Assembly (NCBI GenBank): GCA_039908095.1
Contig: JAMOBJ010000018.1
Location: 1 to 64,000, forward strand
Length of the DNA stretch: 64,000 nt
Direction of reading: 5' to 3'
Source of the DNA: Nitrospirae bacterium YQR-1
GTDB taxonomy: Bacteria > Nitrospirota > Thermodesulfovibrionia > Thermodesulfovibrionales > Magnetobacteriaceae
The notes under the pieces were generated by a model, which was not told where the DNA came from, did no database searches, and saw only the letters and a program-made list of their open reading frames with translations. A program made the translations under genes and the position numbers. This document shows, piece after piece, positions 1 to 8,952 of the stretch (positions are counted from its first letter, which is position 1; every line of letters begins with the position of its first letter).

Positions 1-301
1 ACTTTGTCAGCCCTCCTTAGTGGCTTACTCATTACTATCTTCTTATATCGGAGTTAATGACACAGTTTTTTTCACACAAGTATGACACCTCTACTTATTT
101 TTTTGAAGATGGGGTTTACTTGACGCTTACTTTTCTCATTTGTTTTCAACCCTTAGACGTTTTACTACTCGGAACTTCCGTTTTAACCGTAAATTCACCT
201 CAATAAACACAAAAACACCCCAGATGGTGGGTAATAACCGTCTTTACAGAGATTTCTACCTATTCAAATTTTATCTTTTATCAGTATGGTTTCATAAATA
301 T

Positions 302-341
302 AAAACCCCTAACAGGGGGTTGTGTCTGTTAAGGGGGTTTT
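302..341 (-). terminator. Intrinsic terminator downstream of the lectin gene
   Basis: Positions 302-315 (AAAACCCCTAACAG) and 326-341 form a near-perfect stem with one bulged base and a loop of about ten bases. The hairpin lies 27 bases beyond the stop of the minus-strand lectin gene and is followed on that strand by an A/T-rich run, so it is the likely transcript end. The T-run on the plus side means it could also work in the other direction. The rest of bases 1-367 holds no gene I can support; a 78-codon plus-strand frame there has no recognisable features. Confidence 0.7.
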
Positions 342-367
342 TAATTTGTTATATTATGATTACTGAT

Positions 368-886
368 TTATTGTAAAGACCACAATTGTTCAGGTGTTAT
401 TTTACAAGTACTCTGAACAATTGCTGCACCACCTCCGGTATTTGCATGAGATACTTCCAAACATTTGCCATTTCCATTATAAATCCAATAATAACCAGAT
501 ATTGGTTGATAAAGAGTCCAATTTGCATTGTTGCCGCAACCACAACTATATTGCATTATAGCACCACCGTCACCAGTATTTGCCTCTTGAACAGTAATGC
601 ACTTTCCACTGTTAGAACTTGATATCTGATAACCTTGACTACACCCACTGACTAAACTCCATTTTTGATTTGAACCACTACCACAAGAAAACTGAGTGAC
701 TGTAACATAATTACCAGTTTCACCGTTTGAATTATCTAAGCAGAGACTACTTTTTAAATTTACAATTTTATAAGTAGTACTTGCCTGACTATTCGGACTA
801 GTTACATCATCACCCCAAGCACTACCAAATCCCATCATCATAACCAAAGCAAACACTACCATCATAACCAAAGGCACCTTTTTCAT
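368..886 (-). CDS. Secreted ricin-type beta-trefoil lectin
   Basis: A 172-residue protein consisting of an N-terminal signal peptide (Lys-Lys then a hydrophobic run, probably cleaved near residues 24-26 after GSAWG) and one complete ricin B-type beta-trefoil. Three subdomains can be seen, each ending in a QxW-type motif (NQKWSL, NANWTL, EQLWSL) and each with the paired cysteines that staple such folds (CLDNSNG..C, CITVQEANTG..C, CLEVSHANTG..C). The family binds galactose or other sugars. Here it occurs without any catalytic domain, so it is probably a free periplasmic or extracellular carbohydrate-binding protein. The gene stands alone, with its own terminator and a good Shine-Dalgarno (GGAGGGAT) before the ATG. 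The ligand cannot be predicted. Confidence 0.85.
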   Translation of the reverse strand: MKKVPLVMMVVFALVMMMGFGSAWGDDVTSPNSQASTTYKIVNLKSSLCLDNSNGETGNYVTVTQFSCGSGSNQKWSLVSGCSQGYQISSSNSGKCITVQEANTGDGGAIMQYSCGCGNNANWTLYQPISGYYWIYNGNGKCLEVSHANTGGGAAIVQSTCKITPEQLWSLQ

Positions 887-1023
887 AATCCCTCCGCTAA
901 AACATTTATTGATTTATCTCAAAATGAGATATACGTATAATCAAAACTATGTCTGTACCTATTGATGGAAAATTTTACAAAAAAAAAAAAATAAAAGTCA
1001 AGCAAAATATTAAAAATGCTTAT

Positions 1024-1178
1024 GTAGTTAACTCCGGCAGAGTTTTTTTATCATCTAATGATGCAGAGAAAAGACTGGATTGTCGCTCGTAGGCGGGAAT
1101 GACAAAAGGAGGATTTTCTTTTTTCTGTCATTCCGAGCGAAAGCCGGAATCCAGTTCTTTGTTAACGGAGTTAACTAC
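1024..1178. repeat. 155-bp nested palindromic element
   Basis: The outer arms GTAGTTAACTCCG (1024-1036) and CGGAGTTAACTAC (1166-1178) are a perfect 13-bp inverted repeat. Inside them, 1074-1105 and 1124-1155 form a second, imperfect inverted repeat of about 30 bp (ACTGGATT...GGAATGACA and TGTCATTCC...AATCCAGT). The whole unit would fold into a long cruciform or RNA hairpin. The inner arms look like the widespread bacterial palindromes built around GGAATGACA and AATCCAG (established type, not searched here). Confidence 0.75.
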
Positions 1179-1533
1179 AAAGGCAATTTAATCAATAAAC
1201 GTGTTTATAATACCGCAGATATCATATCAGCAAGTTTCGGCAAATCATATAATTATACTAAAGAGGAAATTATTCCTCATCTCTTAACTGTAAGAATTTC
1301 AGCCTCATATAATGGGCCTCGACATGGTCCACAATTCGGATAGAACCCTAGGTGAAAATGCTTGCACCTAAGCATATTATTTAACAATATCAATGAGTTA
1401 CAAAAACAGTGTTTCAAATCCCTGCACCGCCACTTATTTTAACACGCTGCTAAACTGCTGGTTTCGTCTCACGCTCATACATTTTATTATAGTGCATTTG
1501 CCCTGAGTCCTTCCCCTTATCTTTTACTTTTTT

Positions 1534-1550
1534 GAATGCAACTTGGTATA
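1534..1550. repeat. Solo end of the dispersed ACTTGGTAT repeat family
   Basis: GAATGCAACTTGGTATA matches the right-hand terminus of the complete repeats at 6644-6731 and elsewhere. No partner end was found nearby, so this is a fragment or a decayed copy. Confidence 0.55.
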
Positions 1551-1747
1551 AATACGTACCGTGGGCGTTGACCCCTTTAAAATTTGAAACACACAATCTC
1601 ATTGACAATTTCATGTATATATGACTTTTGCGTTGAAAAGAACGCTGCTTTCGTGCTACAATTGGAGTGTGGTAAGCACTATACCGGAGACGGACAGCAA
1701 GACGGCTGATTTAATGGCGGTAATTTGATAGAAAACCGAAAGGCGCA

Positions 1748-2626
1748 ATGGACTTAAAAACATATTTAGCCGAAAAAAGGGCTCTGGTAGAGGGGTATCT
1801 GAAGGATTACTTTTACCATGCCGGAGAGCCCTCAGTACTGTTTGACTCAATGCGGTATTCCCTCTTTGCCGGAGGTAAGAGGATAAGGCCGATTCTTTGC
1901 TTAACCGCCTATGAGGCATGTGGCGGAAACGGTATTGATATACTGCCCCAGGCCTCAGCAATAGAGATGATTCACACATACTCCTTGATACATGACGATT
2001 TACCGGCTATGGATAATGATGATTTAAGGCGGGGAAAGCCGACAAACCATATAGTATATGGTGATGCGATGGCTATCTTAGCAGGAGACGGGCTTCTGAC
2101 GGAGGCCTTTAAAATGTTTACTGAAAGCAATGACAGCACTACCCTGTACATATTGCCGGCCATACGTGAACTGGCCGCCTCAGCCGGACTCAGCGGCATG
2201 GTGGCAGGGCAGGCGCTTGATATACTCTCAGAGGGTAAAGTACCGGATAAAACCACCCTTGAGTTTATTCACAGAAACAAGACCGCTGCATTGCTTAAAA
2301 CCTCGGTGCGTCTGGGAGGGGTTCTCTATGGAGCACAAAGAGGTGTGATGGATGCTCTTACACAATATGGTGAGGCTATTGGACTTGCCTTTCAGGTAGT
2401 CGATGATATTTTAGATATCACAGGTACTACCCAGGAGCTGGGAAAACCGCGGGGTTCGGATGACAATAAAAATAAGATGACATATCCGACCCTTTACGGC
2501 ATAGAACGGTCAAAGGAAATAGCCCGTGAACTAATAAACAGGGGATTAGAAACAGCGGAGTTTTTTAAAGGCAACGCATTATGGTTAAAGGAGATAGCAA
2601 ATTATCTTCTGGAGAGGACAAATTGA
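1748..2626 (+). CDS. ispA: Farnesyl/geranylgeranyl diphosphate synthase (short-chain polyprenyl synthase)
   Basis: A 292-residue trans-isoprenyl diphosphate synthase that condenses dimethylallyl or geranyl diphosphate with isopentenyl diphosphate to give farnesyl (possibly geranylgeranyl) diphosphate in the cytoplasm. Both Asp-rich metal-binding motifs are visible: the first as DDLPAMDND near residue 85 and the second as DDILD near residue 219. The substrate-contact GGKRIRP segment lies near residue 41. Length is typical for IspA. The gene is directly followed by dxs with a four-base overlap, a common bacterial pairing that couples precursor supply to prenyl chain synthesis. The Shine-Dalgarno is weak (AAAGGCG). 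Confidence 0.93.
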   Translation: MDLKTYLAEKRALVEGYLKDYFYHAGEPSVLFDSMRYSLFAGGKRIRPILCLTAYEACGGNGIDILPQASAIEMIHTYSLIHDDLPAMDNDDLRRGKPTNHIVYGDAMAILAGDGLLTEAFKMFTESNDSTTLYILPAIRELAASAGLSGMVAGQALDILSEGKVPDKTTLEFIHRNKTAALLKTSVRLGGVLYGAQRGVMDALTQYGEAIGLAFQVVDDILDITGTTQELGKPRGSDDNKNKMTYPTLYGIERSKEIARELINRGLETAEFFKGNALWLKEIANYLLERTN

Positions 2627-4524
2627 TAGCTTTGGATGAAAGCGAAAACTACTTTTCAAGATTGCCGGATATAAAATCACCGGAAGATATAAAGGAACTT
2701 TCTTTAGATGAGCTAACGGAGTTAGCCCGTGAGATACGGGATGTAATAATAAAGCGGGTCTCAATAAACGGCGGGCACCTTGCGTCATCGCTGGGCGTTA
2801 TTGAGTTGACGTTGGCTCTTCATTACGTCTTCAGAAGCCCTATGGACAAAATCATCTGGGATGTCGGGCATCAGTGCTACCCGCATAAGTTGATAACCGG
2901 CCGTTATAACCGTTTTCATACATTGAGGCAGCACGGAGGAATATCGGGTTTCCCACGCAGCAGTGAAAGCCTTCATGACGCCTTTGGAACCGGCCACAGT
3001 TCAACTTCTATCTCGGCAGCCCTGGGAATGGCTGAGGGAGGGTACAGGCTTGGAAAATTCAACAAAGTTATAGCCGTAATCGGAGACGGCGCTCTGACCG
3101 GTGGTCTTGCCTTTGAGGGTTTAAATAATGCCGGACACCTCAAGAGAGACCTGATTGTTGTTTTAAACGACAACGAAATGTCTATATCGAAAAACGTGGG
3201 TGCCCTGTCTTCTTATCTGACACGCGCAATGGGAAGCAGCATCTACCAAAAACTGAAAAAGGAAACTAAAACTATAATTGAAATCATACCAAAGGTAGGC
3301 GGGCATTTTTCTAAGTTGGCACAAAAGACTGAGGACACCCTGAAGTGCTTTTTCATTCCCGGGATGTTGTTTGAAGAGCTTGGATTTACCTACATGGGCC
3401 CTATTGACGGCCACGATATAGAGGGATTGATTGATACCTTTGAAAGTGTAAAAACCAGGCAAGGCCCGATACTAATCCATGCTGTTACGAAAAAGGGCAA
3501 GGGGTATGAGTTTTCAGAGATGAGGCCGTCACGGTTTCATGGCGTGGGGCCGTTTGAGCCGGATACCGGACAGCCTAAGAAGTGTGTTGAGTGTTTGTCC
3601 TTCAGCGAAATATTCGGTAAAGCTATGGTTGATATCGCCAAAAATAATTCTAAAGTAGTGGCGATAACGGCGGCAATGAAAGAGGGGACCGGGCTTAGGG
3701 AATTTGCCGATACGTTTCCTAAGAGATTCTATGATGTGGGAATAGCCGAACAACATGCCGTAACGTTTGCCGCAGGGATGGCTGCCGCAGGGCTTAAACC
3801 CGTGGTGGCGGTGTATTCAACATTTCTGCAGCGGGCATATGATGAGGTAATTCATGATGTATGTCTTCAGAATTTGCCGGTAGTGTTTGCAATAGACAGA
3901 ACAGGAATTGTGGGAGAGGATGGTCCGACTCATCACGGCCTTTTTGATATATCATTTCTACGGAATATTCCAAATCTTACCGTTATGACGCCCAAGAATT
4001 CCCTTGAGATGAGGGAGATGCTTGAGCTTGCATTGCAACTATCCTGTCCTTGTGCAATAAGGTACTCAAGGGATTCCGTCTCCGACCAGCTTGAGGAGAT
4101 TAATTCAAGACTGGAATTGGGGAAAGCTGAAATAGTAAAAGACGGCTCAGATGTTGCAATTTTGGCTACAGGTCAAAGCATTCATTATGCGCTCATGGCG
4201 GCAAAACATTTAGAGGGTTCAGGGGTATCGGCACTGGTAGCCAACATGAGATTTATAAAGCCGTTTGACAGCGGCATAATATTAAAACTGGCACAAAACA
4301 TAAAAACATTTGTTACGGTGGAGGAAAACATGGCAGCCGGCGGGTTTGGAAGCCTTGTGCTGGAGCACCTTAATGCAACCGGTATCAGCGGTTTGAAAAC
4401 AAAAATTATTGGGATAGGTGATAAATTTGTCGAACACGGCAGACAGGAGCTGCTGAGAAAACTCTACGGCCTCGATGACGAGGGAATTTATCAGACCGTT
4501 ATGGATGTCTTAAAGAAATCTTAG
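2623..4524 (+). CDS. dxs: 1-deoxy-D-xylulose-5-phosphate synthase
   Basis: Thiamine diphosphate enzyme that condenses pyruvate and glyceraldehyde-3-phosphate, the first step of the MEP isoprenoid pathway. Visible features are the ThDP motif (GDGALTGG followed by LNN), the substrate-binding HGVGPF segment, the transketolase-type GIAEQHAVTFAAGMAAAG and the C-terminal transketolase domain. I place the start at TTG 2623 rather than ATG 2581: TTG has a good Shine-Dalgarno (GGAGAGG, 8 bases upstream) and overlaps the ispA stop as TTGA, while the ATG at 2581 has none and would overlap ispA by 46 bases. This gives 633 residues, close to the family norm. Translation is probably coupled to ispA. Confidence 0.93.
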   Translation: MIALDESENYFSRLPDIKSPEDIKELSLDELTELAREIRDVIIKRVSINGGHLASSLGVIELTLALHYVFRSPMDKIIWDVGHQCYPHKLITGRYNRFHTLRQHGGISGFPRSSESLHDAFGTGHSSTSISAALGMAEGGYRLGKFNKVIAVIGDGALTGGLAFEGLNNAGHLKRDLIVVLNDNEMSISKNVGALSSYLTRAMGSSIYQKLKKETKTIIEIIPKVGGHFSKLAQKTEDTLKCFFIPGMLFEELGFTYMGPIDGHDIEGLIDTFESVKTRQGPILIHAVTKKGKGYEFSEMRPSRFHGVGPFEPDTGQPKKCVECLSFSEIFGKAMVDIAKNNSKVVAITAAMKEGTGLREFADTFPKRFYDVGIAEQHAVTFAAGMAAAGLKPVVAVYSTFLQRAYDEVIHDVCLQNLPVVFAIDRTGIVGEDGPTHHGLFDISFLRNIPNLTVMTPKNSLEMREMLELALQLSCPCAIRYSRDSVSDQLEEINSRLELGKAEIVKDGSDVAILATGQSIHYALMAAKHLEGSGVSALVANMRFIKPFDSGIILKLAQNIKTFVTVEENMAAGGFGSLVLEHLNATGISGLKTKIIGIGDKFVEHGRQELLRKLYGLDDEGIYQTVMDVLKKS

Positions 4525-4536
4525 CATTTACCACTA

Positions 4537-4709
4537 ATTCCAATTCTAATTCATTTGTCTAACTTTGTTGACTTCGTCACAAGCTGAGAAGCTCATATGC
4601 CCACGGGGACTCACGGCCTGTTGCATCTTTATAACATATTGCACATCGTACAACATATCATCTCTCTTACATTTTACACTTTTTTACGCTTTTAACTGCT
4701 ACTTGGTAT
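4537..4709 (+). repeat. Dispersed MITE-like repeat, copy after dxs
   Basis: The left end is ATTCCAATTCTAATTC (4537-4552), followed by the shared core GTCTAACTTTGTTGACTTCG, and the right end is AACTGCTACTTGGTAT (4694-4709). The central part is diverged from the other copies. It fills almost the whole gap between the convergent dxs and TonB-receptor genes. Confidence 0.7.
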
Positions 4710-4735
4710 CAATCTTGAGCACATGCTGACTCTCT

Positions 4736-6595
4736 CTAAAAATTCACTTTCAGACCTCCCTGAATAATTCGCCCGTTATAGAGACGGTTAGCGTAAAAAA
4801 CCAGGGAGTCATTAAAAATATTGGTGCCTTTTATATAGAGACCGGTAGTGATATTTGCATCTCTGTATATTTCTCTGGAGAGATTGAGATCAAAAATCAT
4901 TGAGTTGTTGCCGGTAAAAGTGTAGTAGTTATTGTACTCTGAGGGGTCATAATACCATCTTATGTAGTGGCCTTTCAGTGTGGCGTCTAAAATTTTAGGG
5001 TGGCGGTAGTGAACCCCTAAATCATAACTGTACCGCGGCGTGTTAGTAACATACTCTCCAGTATCAATGTTTTTTATGTGAGTATAGGAAAAACCGGTGG
5101 ATAATGTTATGTTATAAAACGGTACAGTTTCAGCCTCTATCTCAAAACCCTGCCGGAGCTGTTTTGAATAGTTTTGCATCTGAAAGGTATCTGACGATAC
5201 TGTTTTCAGAGTTATAGCATCCCAGACGTTATGCCTGAAAAGGGAGGCCTTAAGCCACAGATATTTTAAAATACCGCTTTCAATGCCGCCCTGATAAGAA
5301 ATAACCTTTTCAACTTTTAAATCAGGATTAGCCAAAAAAGTACTATCCCCCGCCTGTATAGTCACCGAAGTATGTTTGGCGGCCACGGAATTAAACCCCC
5401 TTGCCACAAAAAATCTTAATAAGGTTGCTTTACCCAGGTCGTAGATAACTCCAAAACTTGGACTTATAAATGTACCGCCGTTTGTAAGGCTGTCGTATCT
5501 TATACCGGGTGTTATGGTAAGTTTACCGATGTTGAAGGTGTCGTTAGCAAAAATTGCCAGTTTCTTAAAATAAGCCTTTCCACCATCCAGCTTATCGTAT
5601 TCAAAAGTCTGATAATCATAATCGCCGCCTAAGACCACGGCATGGCCTGGGGGTGTCCATTTTAAGCTTGCGCCGCCACCATAATTTGTGTCCTTTACAA
5701 TATCGTTTCCATTAGGCATCTCCACCTTGTTGTCAAAGTCAGAGGTTCTGAGAGAAACATTAAGGTCTGCCGATTCACTTAGTTTGGAACTCATGGAAAG
5801 TGTTGAGTACAAGGACTTATTATAACTGACAAGTGAGGGTATAACCGGTTCTCTTGAAGTTTGATCATATCCTAACGTGTATGTCAATGCTGTATGCCAG
5901 GCCGGATTATATCTGAGTTTACCGTAAAAATGGTGTTGATCATCAAAAAGTTCGGAATTATAGCCGTATGAAAAATTTCTGCCATAAAACAAATAATACT
6001 CCAAAGGCCCGGCTTTACCGGTTAAAACTCCCCGCTCATCCTGAGTTGAGTAAGCGCCATAGGAGGCTTGTATCTTCCCACCTATTGCTTTCTTAATGTC
6101 ACCGTCCTTTGTAATTATATTTATAATACCGCCCAGAGATGAACCCCAGGTTGATGAGGCCGGGCCTTTTATTATTTCAATCCGCTCTATGTGTTCTACG
6201 GGTATATTTTCCGGTGTTGTGGCATTTATTGCAATATCGTTTAAAGTTACTCCGTCTATGATAATTCTTGTATGAGTTGTCATCTCAGTGCCCTGTACGT
6301 AGGGTTGAATACCGCGCCCGCCTGGAATCATTTTAGTTTGCATACCGGTTACATATTTCAGGACGTCGGCAAGGCAGGCGGCATTAATTGCCTCAATGTC
6401 CCGGGCCGTAATTACTACTATATTTTCAGCCACCTGGCTTGTCGTTTTAAGATATTTCGTCGGTGTAATGACCAGGTCCTCTTTCTTGAAGTACAATGAG
6501 AGCAAATCACTTTCCTCCGCCGTTAAAGCAAATAAGTTACTACACGTAAGAGACAATGCCGAGCAAAGCAAAAGCAAATTCAAAAAAAATCTCAA
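4736..6595 (-). CDS. TonB-dependent outer-membrane receptor
   Basis: A 619-residue TonB-dependent receptor of the BtuB/Cir type. Residues 1-23 form a signal peptide. A TonB-box-like stretch (EDLVITPTKY) precedes the plug domain, which shows the usual VVITARDIEAI, DVLKYVTGMQ, RIIIDGVTLND and IERIEIIKGPASSTWGSS landmarks between about residues 50 and 165. The remainder is a 22-strand-type beta-barrel, and the protein ends GGLKVNF, with the terminal aromatic residue needed for outer-membrane assembly. The length is slightly short for the family but complete. No riboswitch or Fur-like site is evident in the 166-bp upstream gap, which is mostly repeat, so the substrate (siderophore, cobalamin or other) remains open. 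Confidence 0.9.
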   Translation of the reverse strand: MRFFLNLLLLCSALSLTCSNLFALTAEESDLLSLYFKKEDLVITPTKYLKTTSQVAENIVVITARDIEAINAACLADVLKYVTGMQTKMIPGGRGIQPYVQGTEMTTHTRIIIDGVTLNDIAINATTPENIPVEHIERIEIIKGPASSTWGSSLGGIINIITKDGDIKKAIGGKIQASYGAYSTQDERGVLTGKAGPLEYYLFYGRNFSYGYNSELFDDQHHFYGKLRYNPAWHTALTYTLGYDQTSREPVIPSLVSYNKSLYSTLSMSSKLSESADLNVSLRTSDFDNKVEMPNGNDIVKDTNYGGGASLKWTPPGHAVVLGGDYDYQTFEYDKLDGGKAYFKKLAIFANDTFNIGKLTITPGIRYDSLTNGGTFISPSFGVIYDLGKATLLRFFVARGFNSVAAKHTSVTIQAGDSTFLANPDLKVEKVISYQGGIESGILKYLWLKASLFRHNVWDAITLKTVSSDTFQMQNYSKQLRQGFEIEAETVPFYNITLSTGFSYTHIKNIDTGEYVTNTPRYSYDLGVHYRHPKILDATLKGHYIRWYYDPSEYNNYYTFTGNNSMIFDLNLSREIYRDANITTGLYIKGTNIFNDSLVFYANRLYNGRIIQGGLKVNF

Positions 6596-6643
6596 ATAAT
6601 TATTCCTCCTTTATTACAGCAACAAATTACTGTACTGAAACTA

Positions 6644-6731
6644 ATACCAAGTAGCAGTCAAAAGAGTAACGAGGCGGCAAGGAGCTTTCGACAAAGCCAA
6701 CAAAGTTAATCGAATGAATGCAACTTGGTAT
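6644..6731 (-). repeat. Dispersed MITE-like repeat, compact copy with clear terminal inverted repeats
   Basis: An 88-bp copy bounded by ATACCAAGTAGCAGT (6644-6658) and GAATGCAACTTGGTAT (6716-6731), which are inverted versions of one terminus. The interior carries the shared blocks GGCGGCAAGGAGCTTT and GACAAAGCCAACAAAG but lacks the C-rich hairpin seen in longer copies. It lies between the TonB receptor start and the end of the polyketide cluster. Confidence 0.75.
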
Positions 6732-6761
6732 AAACACCTTTCAACGTCATGGATATATTGA

Positions 6762-8075
6762 TTAACCTGTAGTTTCCACAACTACAGCCGATGACTGCCC
6801 GCCAATGCCGTAACTTACGGACAGAAACGTATTTCTTCCACCACCCTCTGATGCAGGGATATGTTCAGCGGAAAGCAGTATTTTTTTATCGGCACCAGCC
6901 TCTGTAAACCCCCTGTCCATAAGTGAGAAGTTAGGGGTTGCCGGAATGATTCCCTCTCTTATGGCCATAATGCCCATAATGATCTCCCCGATATCACTTG
7001 CAGCCCCCATATGGCCTGTGTAGGGTTTAAGGCCGCAAACAGCAGTTGGGGTGCCGCCGATAATTGAAAGGATTGAGCGGATTTCCGAGGCGTCTCCTTT
7101 TTTGGTACCGCTGCCGTGAGGGCTTATAAACGACAGTTCGGAGACTTCCATGTTGGATTGTCGAAGAGCCATCTGCATACATTTTTCCGTAACCTTATCA
7201 GGAACACTAATTGTGGGAGTACCGGAGAGTTCCACATAGTTTCCAACCCCTCGTATAAAGCCATAAATGCCGGCACCGCGGCTTTTGGCTGTGTCATGCC
7301 GCTCCAGCAAAATGGCGGCGCCGCCCTCACCGGCAATAAAGCCGTCGCGCCTTCTGTCAAATGGCCTGAAAGAGCCGGCCCCGCCGTTGCAGCCCGATAA
7401 CATGCCTAATCCGTCCAACTCATAAAGCGGCACAGGAGACAGCCAGCTGCCACAGCCCACCGCTACCGCCATGTCCGCCCGCCCCTGCCGGATACTCTGA
7501 AGCGCAAGCTCAAGGGCATGCCCCCCACATGGAGATAAACTCGAAAGTGTCGTGTTGGGCCCCTTAAAATCCATAATCGCCGAAAGCACACTGAAAAGAT
7601 TATTTGCGATGGATTCAAGCAAAAAAAACGGACTGACCTTATCCAGTGCCGATTTGTTTAGTTTTTCATAATCTGTGGCAGTAAAGTGCCCTGATGTAGC
7701 CGGCTTTGTAGCAGGATACATAAAATCATATCCTACTTTTGTGAAATCGCCGGTTGCTATGTAAAGTGCTCGTCTGCCGGGGGCAATCCCTGAATAACTC
7801 TCCAGACTTAATCCACCATCTTTGAGTGCATTAAGTGCAGCACTAAGGCCTAACACCGAGCCTCTGTTTAAAAACTTCATCTGCCCGGAGAGTTTGGCCG
7901 GTATTTCAAAGTCAAAACTTATATTATCCACAACCCCAAGGAACTTACATAATCTGTTGCCACCCTCAATCTCTCTTATGCCGGTCTTATATTCCTTTAT
8001 CTGCTGCATGTGCTCATCTGCACCCCTGCCGGCAGAGGTGATAAGTCCAAGGCCTGTTATCGCTGCTTCCGTCAA
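6762..8075 (-). CDS. Beta-ketoacyl-ACP synthase (FabF/ApeO-like), active
   Basis: A 438-residue thiolase-fold ketosynthase that performs decarboxylative Claisen condensation on ACP-bound chains. The active-site triad is present: Cys183 in SPCGGHALEL, His in SPHGSGTKKGD and His in PYTGHMGAASD. The start is TTG 8075, preceded by GGAGG at five bases. The longer frame to 8159 would run into the upstream dehydratase gene and begins with non-family sequence. It is the last gene of the seven-gene cluster. The sequence is divergent from housekeeping FabF, so specialised polyene or lipid synthesis is more likely than primary fatty acid synthesis (inference). Confidence 0.85.
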   Translation of the reverse strand: MTEAAITGLGLITSAGRGADEHMQQIKEYKTGIREIEGGNRLCKFLGVVDNISFDFEIPAKLSGQMKFLNRGSVLGLSAALNALKDGGLSLESYSGIAPGRRALYIATGDFTKVGYDFMYPATKPATSGHFTATDYEKLNKSALDKVSPFFLLESIANNLFSVLSAIMDFKGPNTTLSSLSPCGGHALELALQSIRQGRADMAVAVGCGSWLSPVPLYELDGLGMLSGCNGGAGSFRPFDRRRDGFIAGEGGAAILLERHDTAKSRGAGIYGFIRGVGNYVELSGTPTISVPDKVTEKCMQMALRQSNMEVSELSFISPHGSGTKKGDASEIRSILSIIGGTPTAVCGLKPYTGHMGAASDIGEIIMGIMAIREGIIPATPNFSLMDRGFTEAGADKKILLSAEHIPASEGGGRNTFLSVSYGIGGQSSAVVVETTG

Positions 8076-8088
8076 CTTCGCCTCCGGC

Positions 8089-8541
8089 TTATGGTTGAAA
8101 TTCCCGTCTGAGAACCTTATACATGTGCTCCATACCGGCAGGCGCCTCAAGTGTATCAAGGCTTACAGTTCTCCCTGAAAATGCGGCCACTACCTTCTTT
8201 TTACCTGAAACCAGCCCTGTACCCGAAAAAGACACTGTCCCGTTGTCATCTCTGTTTGTAAGGGTGACCTCCAGTTCTATCTGGTCACCGGCAAGGGCAA
8301 GACTGTAAAATCTTGCCTTCTCTATATGCTCAGTTAAAAACCAGTCTTTAAACTGAGACGTTGCCGCCGTAAGCCAGCCCGCCAACTGAACAAGGGACTC
8401 AACAAGCATAACGCCCGGCATCACAGGGTTCTTTGGAAAGTGAAACTCCAGAAAATCCTCAGACATGGCAACATTCTTCACACCCTTTATTGTCTTACCC
8501 GGAGTGACCTCCAGTATCCTGTCTATTAGTAAAAAGCGCAT
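8089..8541 (-). CDS. FabZ/FabA-like 3-hydroxyacyl-ACP dehydratase (hotdog fold)
   Basis: A 150-residue single-hotdog protein. The catalytic histidine lies in EFHFPKNPVMPGVMLVESL, and the acidic partner is the Glu of VESLVQLAG, as in FabZ. It removes water from 3-hydroxyacyl-ACP to give the trans-2-enoyl thioester. It starts three bases after acpS with a Shine-Dalgarno (GGAGGG) inside the acpS tail and is followed after 13 bases by the terminal ketosynthase, so it belongs to the same transcript. It is one of two dehydratases in the cluster, a duplication also found in aryl polyene clusters, where the two partner each other. Confidence 0.85.
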   Translation of the reverse strand: MRFLLIDRILEVTPGKTIKGVKNVAMSEDFLEFHFPKNPVMPGVMLVESLVQLAGWLTAATSQFKDWFLTEHIEKARFYSLALAGDQIELEVTLTNRDDNGTVSFSGTGLVSGKKKVVAAFSGRTVSLDTLEAPAGMEHMYKVLRREFQP

Positions 8542-8544
8542 GAT

Positions 8545-8952
8545 TTAATGCCCTCCGCCACCGGCTCTCTCTGAAGTTAATATAACCACAGATACGGCAT
8601 AATCACCGCTGTGGCTTATGGATACGTTAAAACCATTAATGTTCTTTCTTTCAGAGACACTCTTAATAAACCCATGCAGATGGATGTCCGGTTTACCGGA
8701 AGGTTTTCTTATTATTTCTATCTGTTTTAAAACACCTGTGGAGCCGCTGCCGGTAAAGCCAAGGCCCAGGGCCTTAAGAGACGCCTCTTTAGCGGCAAAC
8801 CTACCCGCAAACCTTTCCTCAGGCTTCCTGTATTCTCTGCAATAGGCAATCTCCTCTTCTGTGAATATATCATCTGTTGCACAGGCATGCCTTAAATAAA
8901 ACTCAGTAAACTTCCGAATGCTTACAATGTCTATGCCCTGATAGAGCGCCAT
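8545..8952 (-). CDS. acpS: Holo-ACP synthase (4'-phosphopantetheinyl transferase, AcpS type)
   Basis: A 135-residue AcpS-family enzyme that transfers phosphopantetheine from CoA to the serine of an acyl carrier protein. The motif GIDIVSI near the N terminus carries the metal-binding Asp, and RFAAKEASLKALG carries the Glu/Lys pair; SISHSGDYAVS completes the family signature. The ATG follows the fabG stop with no gap. Its presence inside the cluster implies a dedicated or shared ACP, yet no ACP gene lies in the cluster or anywhere in this window. It may serve as the general AcpS of the cell. Confidence 0.9.
   Translation of the reverse strand: MALYQGIDIVSIRKFTEFYLRHACATDDIFTEEEIAYCREYRKPEERFAGRFAAKEASLKALGLGFTGSGSTGVLKQIEIIRKPSGKPDIHLHGFIKSVSERKNINGFNVSISHSGDYAVSVVILTSERAGGGGH

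Larger units (their letters stand above)
887..1747. other. 861-bp intergenic region, repeat-rich, no supported gene
   Basis: The stretch between the divergent lectin and ispA genes holds a short inverted repeat ATCTCA-AAA-TGAGAT at 916-930 in the lectin promoter zone, a poly-A run near 980, the long palindromic element at 1024-1178 and a solo MITE end at 1534-1550. An 87-codon plus-strand frame (1080-1343) starts inside the palindrome; its first 30 codons are the repeat itself and the rest resembles nothing I recognise, so I do not call it a gene. No clear sigma-70 promoter for ispA was found. Confidence 0.6.

Noticed and set aside
140..376. 78-codon plus-strand frame
   Set aside because: No family resemblance, no ribosome site, and it contains the terminator hairpin of the lectin gene.
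1080..1343. 87-codon plus-strand frame
   Set aside because: The first 30 codons are the palindromic repeat, and the remainder has no recognisable domain or ribosome site.
1602..1630. TTGACA as -35 box for ispA
   Set aside because: No acceptable -10 hexamer at 16-18 bases; the TATATA nearby is only eight bases away.
4525..4735. Possible cobalamin or iron riboswitch for the TonB receptor
   Set aside because: This lies downstream of the receptor, and neither it nor the real upstream gap (6596-6761) shows a B12-box or Fur-like site; both are repeat DNA.
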